From the NCBI RefSeq assembly GCF_002355515.1, contig NZ_AP014812.1:1-42569 (forward strand): a stretch of DNA of 42,569 nt, read 5' to 3'. The first letter of the stretch is position 1. Each line of letters begins with the position of its first letter. Made by a program: the position numbers and the translations under genes. Origin of the DNA: Methylorubrum populi (GTDB taxonomy: Bacteria; Pseudomonadota; Alphaproteobacteria; Rhizobiales; Beijerinckiaceae). The notes under the pieces were generated by a model that searched no databases, had not been told where the DNA came from, and saw only the letters and a list, made by a program, of their open reading frames with translations. Of this stretch, positions 7,685 through 15,935 are shown one piece after another.

Positions 7685-8359
7685 GTGCCGACCTTCGCTG
7701 ACGTTCTCTCCACCGATCGCTTCGCTACCTACCGCCATTGGGCCAACGGTGACGACCCCCTGGCGCTCCGGCTCTACACCTTCAACGTCCAGCTCTCGGC
7801 GGCGCTCTATGGGCCGTTGCACATGCTGGAGGTGGCGCTGCGCAACCGGGCCGATACCCAGTTGACCGCGGTCTATGGACCGAACTGGCTCGATGATCCG
7901 GCCGCTCTCCCCGGCCGCTATCAGCAGGAGAGCGTCAACAAGGCGCGCGCCACGCTGCTGCGTGAGCGCAAGCCGGCCAACCATGGGCAGATGGTCGCCG
8001 AGCTGACCTTTGGGTTCTGGAGTTCCCTGTTCGGTCACGACGCCACCCACCTGTGGCAGCACCTCCGACCGATTTTCCAGGCCAAGGGGATCCAGCGCGG
8101 TCTGATCGCCGGCCAGCTGCGCGACCTCCGGCACCTGCGCAACCGGGTCGCCCACTACGAGCCGATCCTCGCGCAGCCCCTCGCCCAGCGCTACGGCAAT
8201 CTCACCACTCTGACCGGCTGGCTCTCACCGACCGCCGCGGCCTGGATCGCGCAGACATCGACCTGGGGCGGCCTTTATCCAGCCGTGCCGGTCCTGGTGC
8301 CGGATGCGGCTGGCGATCTCCGTGTCGAGCCGGCGGTGATCCCATACCTGCCGACCTGA
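7685..8359 (+). CDS. Abi-like HEPN-domain protein
   Basis: 224 aa, GTG start. The pattern of the Abi family (AbiD/AbiF-like) is visible: an N-terminal YTFNVQLSAALYGPLHMLEVALRN helix, FGFWSSLFG in the centre, and near residue 155 LRHLRNRVAHYEPI. The last contains R-x4-H (RNRVAH), the catalytic motif of HEPN ribonucleases. Such proteins give abortive infection or act as toxins that cleave RNA. The next gene (YaaC-like) begins 58 bases later and may be its partner. Phage defence is inferred from family only; no antitoxin is recognised. Confidence 0.7.
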   Translation: MPTFADVLSTDRFATYRHWANGDDPLALRLYTFNVQLSAALYGPLHMLEVALRNRADTQLTAVYGPNWLDDPAALPGRYQQESVNKARATLLRERKPANHGQMVAELTFGFWSSLFGHDATHLWQHLRPIFQAKGIQRGLIAGQLRDLRHLRNRVAHYEPILAQPLAQRYGNLTTLTGWLSPTAAAWIAQTSTWGGLYPAVPVLVPDAAGDLRVEPAVIPYLPT

Positions 8360-8362
8360 ATT

Positions 8363-8392
8363 CCAGGATTCTGGAAAGTCGCAAATACGACG
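8363..8392. promoter_or_regulatory. Plasmid operator-like repeat, copy upstream of the YaaC-like gene
   Basis: The site reads CCAGGATTCTGGAAAGTCG then CAAATACGACG. It closely matches sites in front of parA (10011-10040) and repA (11044-11077, inverted), each 1-26 bases from a start codon. It suggests a plasmid-encoded regulator also controls this gene. Confidence 0.5.
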
Positions 8393-8417
8393 GGATGAGA
8401 CGGATGGAGAACCTGAA

Positions 8418-9614
8418 GTGCCAGTAACCGACAGCGCTGCCGGGAGCGCATCCGAGCGTGGGACACTCATCGTCGCAGATCTGCCGATTGAAGGGATCTG
8501 GACGCAGCTGTCCCTTTGGGAGAGCCAAGCACTCGCCGCCAAGCTTCTGCGGACCAAGGCTGAAGGGCTCAGAGATGCGCCGAATGATGCCAAGATCCAA
8601 CGTAAGGCGGCTTCCCTTGCCTACTGCCTGCGGAACGCCCGTGAGTATCTGCGCGGTGGGCAGAGCGCCATCACGTCGCGTGTTGTCGCCAACTATTACG
8701 GGTGCATGTGGCTCGCCAGTGCGATCCTGGTGGCTAACCCGAGCAACGACTATGACCTGGAGAAGCTGGAGAGCGTCACCAAGTCCGGGCATGGCCTGGG
8801 TAACATCGCTGACGACCGCCAAGCCTTTCCGGACAACGAGTTTGTCTACGTTCGTGAAAGCGGCTTCTTCCCTGAATTCCTCAAGGCGCAGGGACTGAGC
8901 CGCGCCGATCTTGCTGCCGTCAAAATCGCCGGAGCCCCGGTGCGAGAGGTAACTGGGTTGGATCCTGATCGCGCCAGCCGCCTCATCTCCATTATCGACA
9001 TTCTGGCGCGGATCCCCGAGCTGAAGGGGACATTCGAGTATGTCACCGACAGGCCGGCACTTTCTTTTGGTGTTGCCTACGCCTCCTTCAACTACCAGGA
9101 GGACCCCGAAAAATTAGAGGGCATCGCAAACCTGTTCGGCGAGGTTCGTCAAGGGCGCGAGCACACTTGGGTCAGCTTGACAGAGGTAAAGCATCTTGAT
9201 CAGAGGTTTATAGAGGAAAACGGCCCTCCCCTGACCGATTACCAACTCCGGACCTTTGCCGGCTCGACAGCTTGGGAGGGTAAGCTCGCGCATCCGGCCG
9301 ACCAGCTGTGGTGGAGCTCAATCAAGCACTACAAGTCGGCCATGTGTGGGACGTCTTGGGTCAAGCCACTACTGGGGCACATAGATGATATGTTCTCACT
9401 CAATCTAATGATGCTCTATGAGCTGAGCATCCTGGCGCGGTACCGTCCCGCGGTCTGGCGGCAGATCATCGAGGGCTCTCTCGACCAGTACCGCGCGCTG
9501 ATCGAGGCCTACAATCAGGTAGTTGACCGAGTGATCCCGGAACTCGCGCTACAGGGCATCTCAGGTCAGCGGGTTACGGCCACGACGGCGGGATCGATGT
9601 TCGCGCCCGTCTGA
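8418..9614 (+). CDS. YaaC-like protein
   Basis: 398 aa from GTG at 8418, after GGAGAACC. The C-terminal part (SSIKHYKSAMCGTSWVKPLL, then DDMFSLNLMMLYELSILARY and VWRQIIEG) resembles the YaaC family of uncharacterised bacterial proteins. The N-terminal half is helical (LRTKAEGLRDAP, KAASLAYCLRNAREYL). No catalytic motif is evident. It follows the HEPN/Abi-like gene in the same direction and has its own copy of the plasmid operator repeat, so the pair may form a defence or maintenance unit. Family call is tentative. Confidence 0.5.
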   Translation: MPVTDSAAGSASERGTLIVADLPIEGIWTQLSLWESQALAAKLLRTKAEGLRDAPNDAKIQRKAASLAYCLRNAREYLRGGQSAITSRVVANYYGCMWLASAILVANPSNDYDLEKLESVTKSGHGLGNIADDRQAFPDNEFVYVRESGFFPEFLKAQGLSRADLAAVKIAGAPVREVTGLDPDRASRLISIIDILARIPELKGTFEYVTDRPALSFGVAYASFNYQEDPEKLEGIANLFGEVRQGREHTWVSLTEVKHLDQRFIEENGPPLTDYQLRTFAGSTAWEGKLAHPADQLWWSSIKHYKSAMCGTSWVKPLLGHIDDMFSLNLMMLYELSILARYRPAVWRQIIEGSLDQYRALIEAYNQVVDRVIPELALQGISGQRVTATTAGSMFAPV

Positions 9615-10065
9615 GCGCACACAATCACCGCTGATTAGAATGCAAAACCAGAAATCCGGTTTTACGACGATCCGATCTCGCCTCCTGTCAGATCCGTCTG
9701 GAACGGATCCCTATAACCAGGCAGAGACAGGTGGCCCCGGCTCATCCCCAGGCGATGCTGCTGCGGAACCAGGCCCCACGGATACGGTCGCCAGCAACCC
9801 AGTGGGACTCTGCCTTGGCGGTGTGCCGCGATGGTGATCGCCGCTTCGGTGCGCCGCCTCGAGGGCGGCGTCGCCGTATCGGGTGGAAGTAATGCGATTT
9901 TACGACTCTGCGCCTTTCCGGAAATGTGTCCCGCTGGCCACAGTTGTTCTACACAGCGTTAACGATCCGTTGGCGGAGTCGTGATTGTGTGGAATCGTGA
10001 ACCCACAGAACCGGGTTTTCGGAAAATCGTAAATCCGACGACACGCAAATCCAGAAAGGCGGCGC
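9615..10065. promoter_or_regulatory. Gene-free region before parA with operator repeats (possible parS/operator cluster)
   Basis: No convincing gene is seen. It holds three variants of the shared repeat. GAAATCCGGTTTTACGACG starts at 9651. GATTTTACGAC at 9896 is followed by TTTCCGGAAA at 9915-9924. CCGGGTTTTCGGAAAATCG then TAAATCCGACG spans 10011-10040. A dyad CGCCGCC (9852-9858) / GGCGGCG (9864-9870) also lies here. Clusters like this upstream of a ParA/RHH operon usually serve as operator and centromere bound by the RHH partner. Confidence 0.55.
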
Positions 10066-10728
10066 ATGATCATCGGGGTGCTCAACCAGAAAGGCGGGGT
10101 CGGCAAAACGACCCTCGCCACCAACCTGGCGGCGGTCATCGCCAAGGCCGGCTACCGCGTACTGCTGGTCGACGCCGATCCGCAGGGCAGCTCGATGGCC
10201 TGGTCGTCGGTGCGTGAGGCCGAGCCGCTGTTTCCAGTGATCAGCATGGCCAAGCCAACCCTGCACCGCGACCTGCCGGAGATCGCCGCCGACTACGATG
10301 TGGTGATCATCGACGGCGCGCCCCGTGTTAACGATCTCGGCCGTGCAGCGATCCTGGCCAGCGATGTGGTGCTGATGCCGGTGCAGCCGTCGCCCTACGA
10401 CGTGTGGGCCTCAGCCGACACGGTGCAGCTGGTTAAGGAAGCCCAGCAATTCAAGGAAAACATCAAACCTGTCTTTGTAATAAATCGCAAAATCGTAAAT
10501 ACGGCGATCGGGCGTGATGTGCATAACGCCCTGTCGCATCTCGAGTTTCCGATCTTGCCGGTGGAGGTCTGTCAGCGCGTTGGCTTCGCAGAAAGCGCCA
10601 GTCAGGGCCTCACCGTGATCGAGACTGACCCCAAGAGCGATGCCGCGCAGGAAATCAGCCAGCTGGCCGCGCAGTTCGTCGATATGAAAGCCAAACCCAA
10701 GACCAAGAAAGAAAGGAAAGCCGCATGA
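10066..10728 (+). CDS. parA: ParA-family partition ATPase
   Basis: 220 aa, ATG after AGAAAGGCGG. Deviant Walker [13 protein letters not shown] (signature Lys9, Lys14), Walker A' [11 protein letters not shown] and Walker [11 protein letters not shown] are all present. The short form without an N-terminal HTH is type Ib, which pairs with a small ribbon-helix-helix protein rather than ParB. That partner follows with a 4-base ATGA overlap. It moves plasmid copies to daughter cells. A copy of the shared repeat also lies inside the gene (10483-10510). Confidence 0.93.
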   Translation: MIIGVLNQKGGVGKTTLATNLAAVIAKAGYRVLLVDADPQGSSMAWSSVREAEPLFPVISMAKPTLHRDLPEIAADYDVVIIDGAPRVNDLGRAAILASDVVLMPVQPSPYDVWASADTVQLVKEAQQFKENIKPVFVINRKIVNTAIGRDVHNALSHLEFPILPVEVCQRVGFAESASQGLTVIETDPKSDAAQEISQLAAQFVDMKAKPKTKKERKAA

Positions 10729-11030
10729 GCAAGGGAGCCAAGCAGGTCTCGTTCAAGGTGCCCGCGTCCAAGCTGGCGCCGGCGGCTGACGCCTGGATCG
10801 CCAACCGTGGTGCCGAGCCCGCTGCTACGGATAGGGAAGGGGGCTCCGTGACTGCCCTTAAGGCCGTTGAAGCCGCGTCTGCTCCGGAGCCGAAGGAGAG
10901 GATGTCCCGCTTCACCATTGACGTGCCGGAAAGCCTGCACCGTCGTGTGAAGATGCAGTGCGCCGCCCGCGGCCAGAAGATGGCCGACATGATGCGCGAC
11001 CTACTCGAGCGCGAGTTTCCGGCATCGTAA
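10725..11030 (+). CDS. ParG-like ribbon-helix-helix partition partner
   Basis: 101 aa, overlapping parA by 4 bases. A flexible, Ala/Glu-rich N-terminus precedes a C-terminal RHH fold ([20 protein letters not shown], then [16 protein letters not shown]). The layout matches ParG/Omega-type centromere-binding proteins of type Ib systems: the disordered arm stimulates the ATPase and the RHH dimer binds repeats upstream of the operon. The shared repeat family in this region is its obvious candidate target. Confidence 0.8.
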   Translation: MSKGAKQVSFKVPASKLAPAADAWIANRGAEPAATDREGGSVTALKAVEAASAPEPKERMSRFTIDVPESLHRRVKMQCAARGQKMADMMRDLLEREFPAS

Positions 11031-11043
11031 ACCCGCTGATGAA

Positions 11044-11077
11044 GAAATCCGACTTTACGACTTTCCGGAAATCCTGG
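11044..11077. promoter_or_regulatory. Shared operator repeat just before repA
   Basis: The inverted copy of the repeat found before parA and the YaaC-like gene: GAAATCCGACTTTACGAC followed by TTTCCGGAAATCCTGG. It ends one base before the repA GTG, so a bound protein would block translation or transcription initiation of the initiator. Confidence 0.55.
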
Positions 11078-11078
11078 T

Positions 11079-12323
11079 GTGAGTGATCCCGTTCGCCTCG
11101 ACCTGATGCCCCTCGACGCGTTCGGGGCTCTCGGGCTGCACGAGAAAAACGCCTACCTGCAGGAGCTGGCGGACACGTTCTGCGCCAAGACCGGTCGCGA
11201 GCCGCTGCCGCTCAGCAAGGATGCCCTAAGCCGCCTCCGGCGCTTCTACAGCCGGCGCAGCCTGGCCGATCTCAAGGTCGGACCAGAGCCAACCGGCGCC
11301 CTCGACATCGCCCTCAAGGCCCTCGGCGACGCGGTCAAACTCAACGAGCGCCAGCCCGACATCGTCGGGGCCTTGGTGTCCGCGCTGCCGGCCCCTGTGC
11401 TGCGTGATGCCCCTGAGGGCGACTCGCAGCTCTCTTTCTTCGTGCCGAGCATCTACGACGCGCCGCTGAAGGACGACGTCAATCTGATGGACGTGGCGCC
11501 GTTCTCCCTTGGCAAAGCCAAGCGGGGAGGGGAGATCCGTTACGAGCTCAAGGACTGCATCATCACGATCGACGGCAGCGCCTCGGCCGGCCTCGCCACC
11601 GTGTTCGACTACGACATCTTCCTGCACATGGTCACCAGCCTGGCCGAGGAAGCTCGGCGCTACCGTCTTGAGCAGGAGAAAGGGCTTCGGACCGATATCC
11701 CGGCGCGGGTCTACCGTCCCAGCTCGTCGCACATCCTGAAGTTCTGCCGGCGCAGCTCCGGCGGCAAGCAGTACAAGGACCTGGAGGCCGCGCTGGACCG
11801 CCTGCAGGGCACCCGGATCAAGATCGTTAACCTGACCAGCGGCAACCGCCGCGAGGTGGTGGCGATGCCGCTGATCCAGACGTTCAAGGTGATCAGCAAG
11901 ACCACCACCGGCAATATCGACCAAGTCGAGATCGGCATCCCGGACTGGGTCTACAACGGCGTGGTGCGCGAGAAGGGCAACCCGCAGATCCTGACCCTCA
12001 ACCCAGAGTACTTCCTGATCACCCAAGGCATCGGGCGGTTCATCTACCGCCTGGCCCGACGGGCAGCCGGCAAGAGCGGCATCGCCCGGTATGGTCTCAA
12101 GGAGCTACACAAGCGCAGTGGGTCCACCCAAGGCCTGCCGCAGTTCGCGTTCCAGGTACGCCAGTTCGTCAGCAGCACACGCATGTTCCCGTTCCCCGAC
12201 TACGACCTCGAACTGGTCCCGGGCAAACGCGAGGAGGTTCTCGTCATGCGTGAGCGGAAGCCTGACGCGGCTGATGTTCCTTTGGGCAGCGGCGCCGGCA
12301 CGCCCGAGCTGCCCCTGGCCTAA
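11079..12323 (+). CDS. repA: Replication initiator protein A (RPA family)
   Basis: 414 aa, GTG start at 11079. It contains the RPA initiator domain seen in alphaproteobacterial plasmids: PFSLGKAKRGGEIRYELKD, VFDYDIFLHMVTSLAEEARR, RPSSSHILKFCRRSSGGKQY, DLEAALDRLQGTRIKIVNLT and VEIGIPDWVYNGVV. Two winged-helix units bind iterons, and six iterons begin 31 bases after its stop. It therefore defines this plasmid's replicon. Possible control by the shared operator immediately upstream. Confidence 0.9.
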   Translation: MSDPVRLDLMPLDAFGALGLHEKNAYLQELADTFCAKTGREPLPLSKDALSRLRRFYSRRSLADLKVGPEPTGALDIALKALGDAVKLNERQPDIVGALVSALPAPVLRDAPEGDSQLSFFVPSIYDAPLKDDVNLMDVAPFSLGKAKRGGEIRYELKDCIITIDGSASAGLATVFDYDIFLHMVTSLAEEARRYRLEQEKGLRTDIPARVYRPSSSHILKFCRRSSGGKQYKDLEAALDRLQGTRIKIVNLTSGNRREVVAMPLIQTFKVISKTTTGNIDQVEIGIPDWVYNGVVREKGNPQILTLNPEYFLITQGIGRFIYRLARRAAGKSGIARYGLKELHKRSGSTQGLPQFAFQVRQFVSSTRMFPFPDYDLELVPGKREEVLVMRERKPDAADVPLGSGAGTPELPLA

Positions 12324-12353
12324 AGCCGTTTTTGTCAGCCGTTTTTGTCAAAA

Positions 12354-12523
12354 CCGTACATCGCCAACTGGGCCATTTCGAACCCGAAAGCCTTGCCGGC
12401 CCTGTGGATAAGTTTTGCCAGCGTCGTACATCACCAATCCAAAACCGTACTTCGCCAATGACATCCCGTACATCACCAATGACATCCCGTACATCACCAA
12501 TTCCGGGGCCGTACATCACCAAT
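12354..12523 (+). repeat. oriV iteron array
   Basis: Six copies of CGTACATCACCAAT or near variants start at 12355, 12425, 12446, 12467, 12488 and 12510. Four successive steps are 21, 21, 21 and 22 bases, i.e. two helical turns. Variants are CGTACATCGCCAA and CGTACTTCGCCAAT. A seventh copy, CGTACCTCACCAAT, is isolated at 13097-13110. The position directly after repA identifies them as initiator binding sites. Confidence 0.9.
12403..12411 (-). promoter_or_regulatory. DnaA box in oriV
   Basis: TGTGGATAA is the exact complement of the consensus DnaA box TTATCCACA. It sits between the first and second iterons. Confidence 0.8.
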
Positions 12524-12581
12524 CGCGTTAACCGACAAGCCGTTGATAAATCCGCGCATTTTTTGTCAGCAGGGCGAGCTG

Positions 12582-12626
12582 AAAACCCCTAAAACTATTT
12601 AAAACCTAGAAAACTATCTAAAACGC
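12582..12626. other. AT-rich segment of oriV (candidate DNA unwinding element)
   Basis: Forty-five bases built on recurring AAAAC/AAAC units separated by CTATTT, CTAGA and TATCT. It follows the iteron array by 60 bases and is much lower in GC than its surroundings, as expected for the melting region. Confidence 0.6.
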
Positions 12627-12629
12627 AAC

Positions 12630-13170
12630 ACCAGTGGAGAACTCAAAACTTGTGCTCTTAATGGTTCCGAGGCAGCCAATTCACGAATCATACAGAGCAC
12701 CTTCGACAGAGACCTCGCAGAAGGAACCCCCGCCCCTTTTTGGCTTCGCCAAAAACCCGCTCCCCCACCCAAAGCGGAAGCCGCCTACAGCGGCTCACTT
12801 CAAAAAGGGTCCGCCTAACGGCGGCCAAGAAGGGCTGCCGGGAGTGCGGGTGGCAGAACGACCTCAGCAACTCCTGGAGAGGTTTTAGACTGCTCAACCG
12901 ATAGAGACTGGCAAGACGCCCGAAACGCCCGCTACAGCCTTCCTGAAAGGCTTTGTCCCGCGCAAAGCGCGTGGAGGATGATGGTGCGGTCGCACAGCGA
13001 CCGCTGACCCGGCCAGCTGAGGGGTAACGCGGCGTGTCCGATCCGCGCGACACCGGCCTGGAGGAGGGTTGGTCTGGCAGCCGGAACTATCAAAATCGTA
13101 CCTCACCAATCCTGCCGGCTTGGCGGCGCATGGTGAAAACGGCTGCTCAATCAACTGCTGCGACCGCATT
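12630..13170. repeat. Hairpin-rich gene-free region downstream of oriV
   Basis: No gene is supported. It contains several strong short-loop hairpins: TTTTTGGC-TTC-GCCAAAAA (12737-12755), AGCCGC-CTACA-GCGGCT (12779-12795), CCGCC-TAAC-GGCGG (12811-12824) and GCGGTCGC-ACA-GCGACCGC (12986-13004). It also holds the isolated seventh iteron at 13097. Such density could serve a single-strand initiation or termination site, or structured RNA. Function unknown. Confidence 0.45.
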
Positions 13171-13174
13171 TCTG

Positions 13175-13212
13175 TAAAATCGTATTTATGTATATACGGC
13201 GATACGATTTTA
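13175..13212. promoter_or_regulatory. Operator-like inverted repeat upstream of the coupling protein gene
   Basis: Perfect 11-bp arms TAAAATCGTAT (13175-13185) and ATACGATTTTA (13202-13212) are separated by 16 bases. The arms contain the AATCGTA core of the repeat before parA and repA. It lies about 175 bases before the coupling-protein ATG and probably controls transfer gene expression. Confidence 0.5.
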
Positions 13213-13385
13213 TGGATCGTGCTATTGTGTTTGACGGCGTAAGGGTGCTGTGCCGTCTCCGTCTGTGGGAGCAGAGGATCCGATCTTACCGTGCTCGATG
13301 TGGTCAACAGACGCTTCATCAGCGCGTTCAAGTTTGGGCTGCTCCATATCCGGTTTGCTCAAGCGTCCCGCTCTATGGCAGGGCG

Positions 13386-15089
13386 ATGCATCGCCCTGAC
13401 CTCGCCTTCCGCGCCTGCCTCGTTCTCGTCTTAGGGCTCGTCGTCTTCCTTCTCGGCTACCCGGCCGCGTATCTGGCCAGTCACGGCCTCGACACGCGCG
13501 CTTGGCCCGCCTTGCCTGGGACCCCGGTCGCCTGGTTCACGCCGGAGGGCAGCGGCCCGGACGCGTGGCTCGCTCTCCTCGTACGGATGGGCCGGACCTA
13601 TCTTAACATGGTGCTGGGCCGCTCACAGGCGCTCCCCGGTGGCGGGCGTGAGGCCTTCGGCATCGTATGGGGAGCCGCCATTGCGCTCGGCATGTTGATC
13701 GTGATGGGCGGCCGCCGCGTGCCGCTGCGTCATCGCCTGCGCCGCTTCGGCGATGCCGACTTCGCCTCGCCACGCGCGCTCGCCCGCATGCGCAAGGGGA
13801 TTGAACTCGGCCTCAACCCCAAGACAAACCAGGCGGTTCGCGTCCAGGTCGAGGGCAACCTGCTCACCATTGCGCCCCCGCGCTCCGGCAAGACCAGCGG
13901 TTTGATCCTGCCCAACCTCGCCTTCCCGGAACCCGGCGCCTGGGCCGGTCCTGCCGTAGTCATAGACCCCAAAGGTGATGTCGTGCGCGCCGTGCGGCAG
14001 CGGCGCGAGAGCATGGGCCAGAGGGTGTGCGTGCTCGATCCGCTCAACCTCGCCGGGGGCACGGATCGCTGGGATCCGCTGTTGGGCCTCGACCCTGAGG
14101 ATGTGCTGGAGCTGCAGAGCATGGCCCGCGCCCTCCTGCCCGAGGCCAGCCAGACCAGCGAGGCCGGTGCCTTCTTCCGCGACCGCGCCGGGGTCCTCGT
14201 CGTGGCGGCCCTGCAATGTGTGATCCGAGCCGGCCAGGGCGCGCCCGAGGCCGCCGCCCTGGTGCGCGATCCCAAGGCGCTGCGCGCCGCGCTGGAGGGG
14301 TACGACGATGCCGTCGCCCAGGACGCACGCGGCATCCTCGACTCCGACGACGAGAAGAGCCGCGCCAGCATTCTCACGACCGCCGCGCAAGGCTTCAGCT
14401 GGATGCTGGACACGCGCATGCAGCAGGTGGTGGCTGGCCACAGCTTCAGCCTCGACGCGCTCTGCGCGGGCGACGCCGACCTGTTCATCGTGCTGCCGGC
14501 CGACGACCGCCGCAAGGAACTCAGTGCCTACGTGCGCTGGCTGCTCGCTGCCCTGTTCAGCACCGTGCGGCGCACGCCCGTGGCTGAGCGCCTCCTCGTC
14601 ATCATCGACGAGGCCTACGTGCTCGGGCGCTTCGATGCGATCCTGCGCGGCGCTGGCGAATTGCCGGGCTACGGCGTGTCGTTGTGGACGTTCTGGCAGT
14701 CGGAGGCGCAGATCACCGACACCTACGGCGAGGCGGGCGCCGCCATCCTGCGCGACACTGCTGAGGCCCTGATGCTGTTCAACCTCTCCGGCGCGCAAGG
14801 CGCGGAGCGCGAGCGCTGGTCGAGTGCGCTCGGCACCTTTACGGGTGTGCATGAGACAGTCTCGCGCGATCCAACCACCGGCCGGGAGACGAAGAGCGTG
14901 GCGCCCGGACCCGAGGCGCTGGTGCCAGCCTCCGAGCTCGCCCGCCTGACCCAGCGCCACACCCTGGTATTCCTCAACAGTGCTGCCTACACCACCGACC
15001 CGCTCAAGCTGCGCAAGACACTCGCCCACCGCAACGCGCGCTTTGCCGGCCTGCTCGACCCGGTCGCGCCGGTGCGAGCCACCGCCTGA
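13386..15089 (+). CDS. VirD4/TraG-family type IV coupling protein
   Basis: 567 aa from ATG 13386; the frame is open from 13188, but the ATG chosen directly precedes the first membrane helix. Two N-terminal transmembrane segments (ACLVLVLGLVVFLLGYPAAY and IVWGAAIALGMLIVMGG) anchor a cytoplasmic ATPase. Walker A is APPRSGKTSGLILPN with Lys169, followed by DPKGDVVRAV and Walker B LLVIIDEAYVLG. The C-terminal WTFWQSEAQITDTYG is typical. It delivers the relaxase-DNA complex to a secretion channel. No channel genes are in the window, so a helper system is needed. Confidence 0.9.
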   Translation: MHRPDLAFRACLVLVLGLVVFLLGYPAAYLASHGLDTRAWPALPGTPVAWFTPEGSGPDAWLALLVRMGRTYLNMVLGRSQALPGGGREAFGIVWGAAIALGMLIVMGGRRVPLRHRLRRFGDADFASPRALARMRKGIELGLNPKTNQAVRVQVEGNLLTIAPPRSGKTSGLILPNLAFPEPGAWAGPAVVIDPKGDVVRAVRQRRESMGQRVCVLDPLNLAGGTDRWDPLLGLDPEDVLELQSMARALLPEASQTSEAGAFFRDRAGVLVVAALQCVIRAGQGAPEAAALVRDPKALRAALEGYDDAVAQDARGILDSDDEKSRASILTTAAQGFSWMLDTRMQQVVAGHSFSLDALCAGDADLFIVLPADDRRKELSAYVRWLLAALFSTVRRTPVAERLLVIIDEAYVLGRFDAILRGAGELPGYGVSLWTFWQSEAQITDTYGEAGAAILRDTAEALMLFNLSGAQGAERERWSSALGTFTGVHETVSRDPTTGRETKSVAPGPEALVPASELARLTQRHTLVFLNSAAYTTDPLKLRKTLAHRNARFAGLLDPVAPVRATA

Positions 15090-15144
15090 GGGCCGCACCC
15101 GCGCCCATCAGGCAGCGTCAGCACCGGCCTGGGGCGGCGTTCCC

Positions 15145-15726
15145 TTATCGGGAGAGATAGAGCCCGCTGCGCCAGACCGTACCGTGGCCGTAGCCCTGGC
15201 CCGAGTACCAGACCCGGGTCTGTGCCACTTGCGCGTCCAGCCGCTCGACCGGGACCCAGGTTCGGGCTGGAAACGTGTAGCTCTCGACGCGACCGTCCGG
15301 ACCGATCAGGTTGCTGGACAAAGCCTGAGTCGAAATCGCCAGATGAGGGGTGGCGGACCACGCTGTGTACAGCCACACGCCCGTGATCCCGGCTAAGCCG
15401 AGCACGGCCGGGTGCAGGAACTGATGCAGCGCGGCCGCACCGAAGCGGCGACCCAGCGCCTGCAGTCGGCCTCCCGGCCGCCAGCGGCGGCGCGGCCGGG
15501 TGAGATCGGCCTGAAGCGAGCGGCGCAGGCTGACCCTGTCCGGAGCGACGACGGCCGGATCATCGAGGTGGCCCAGGCGCTCGCGCGGCGGCATCCGCAG
15601 GAGCTCGGCCAGCCGCGCCCGGCTGGCCTGCTGCACCCTCTGCGTGGCCGCCCGCTCGGCCTCCTGCGCCGCGCGCAGGCGCACTTCTACCGTGGAAGGT
15701 GGGGTGCGGGAGGGGGAACGTGCCAT
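15145..15726 (-). CDS. Hypothetical single-pass membrane protein of the transfer region
   Basis: 193 aa. The N-terminal half is Arg/Ala-rich and helical (VEVRLRAAQEAERAATQRVQ). One membrane helix near residue 110-130 (AVLGLAGITGVWLYTAW) is followed by a presumably periplasmic tail with VESYTFPARTWVPVERLD and a Trp/Tyr/Gly-rich end. No family is recognised. It begins 6 bases after the stop of the transfer-type ATPase gene, making it the last gene of a three-gene operon with that ATPase and the 156-aa protein at 21389. A transfer accessory role is inferred. Confidence 0.6.
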   Translation of the reverse strand: MARSPSRTPPSTVEVRLRAAQEAERAATQRVQQASRARLAELLRMPPRERLGHLDDPAVVAPDRVSLRRSLQADLTRPRRRWRPGGRLQALGRRFGAAALHQFLHPAVLGLAGITGVWLYTAWSATPHLAISTQALSSNLIGPDGRVESYTFPARTWVPVERLDAQVAQTRVWYSGQGYGHGTVWRSGLYLSR

Positions 15727-15732
15727 GAGCCT

Positions 15733-15882
15733 TCAGCCCTCTAGCCAGCGTGCCGCCGGACCGGCCGCCTGCATGGCCTTGGCCCGGAAGCGGGTGAGAT
15801 CCTCGACGATGCGGCCGGCCTCGGCGAAGCCGAACCGGTCGGTCAGGCTGTCCTCGGCGGCGGTGAGGTCCTCGCCGATAAA
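15733..15882 (-). pseudogene. 3' part of the transposon-split transfer ATPase gene
   Basis: The minus-strand frame encodes FIGEDLTAAEDSLTDRF, then FRAKAMQAAGPAARWLEG and a TGA at 15733-15735. It has no start of its own and stops being open at the transposon end (15883). Removing the transposon and one copy of the GATAAA repeat rejoins it in frame to the ATPase at 20794-21375, giving GLRFIGEDLT across the junction. It is the C-terminal end of that ATPase. Confidence 0.85.
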
Positions 15883-15935
15883 GGGGTCAGGACATAGAAC
15901 GGGCACAGATATACGCTAAGCGTCTCTGCGCGCAC

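Noticed and set aside
9640..9837. 65-aa plus-strand open frame before parA
   Set aside because: No ribosome binding site or family resemblance, and it overlaps the operator repeat at 9651.
12425..12523. Regular short repeats that could suggest a CRISPR array
   Set aside because: Repeats are 14 bases with 7-8 base gaps of partly shared sequence and lie right after repA beside a DnaA box; they are iterons.
13623..15098. 491-aa minus-strand open frame opposite the coupling protein gene
   Set aside because: It mirrors the codon bias of the plus-strand gene, has no recognisable domain, and the plus strand holds clear VirD4 motifs.
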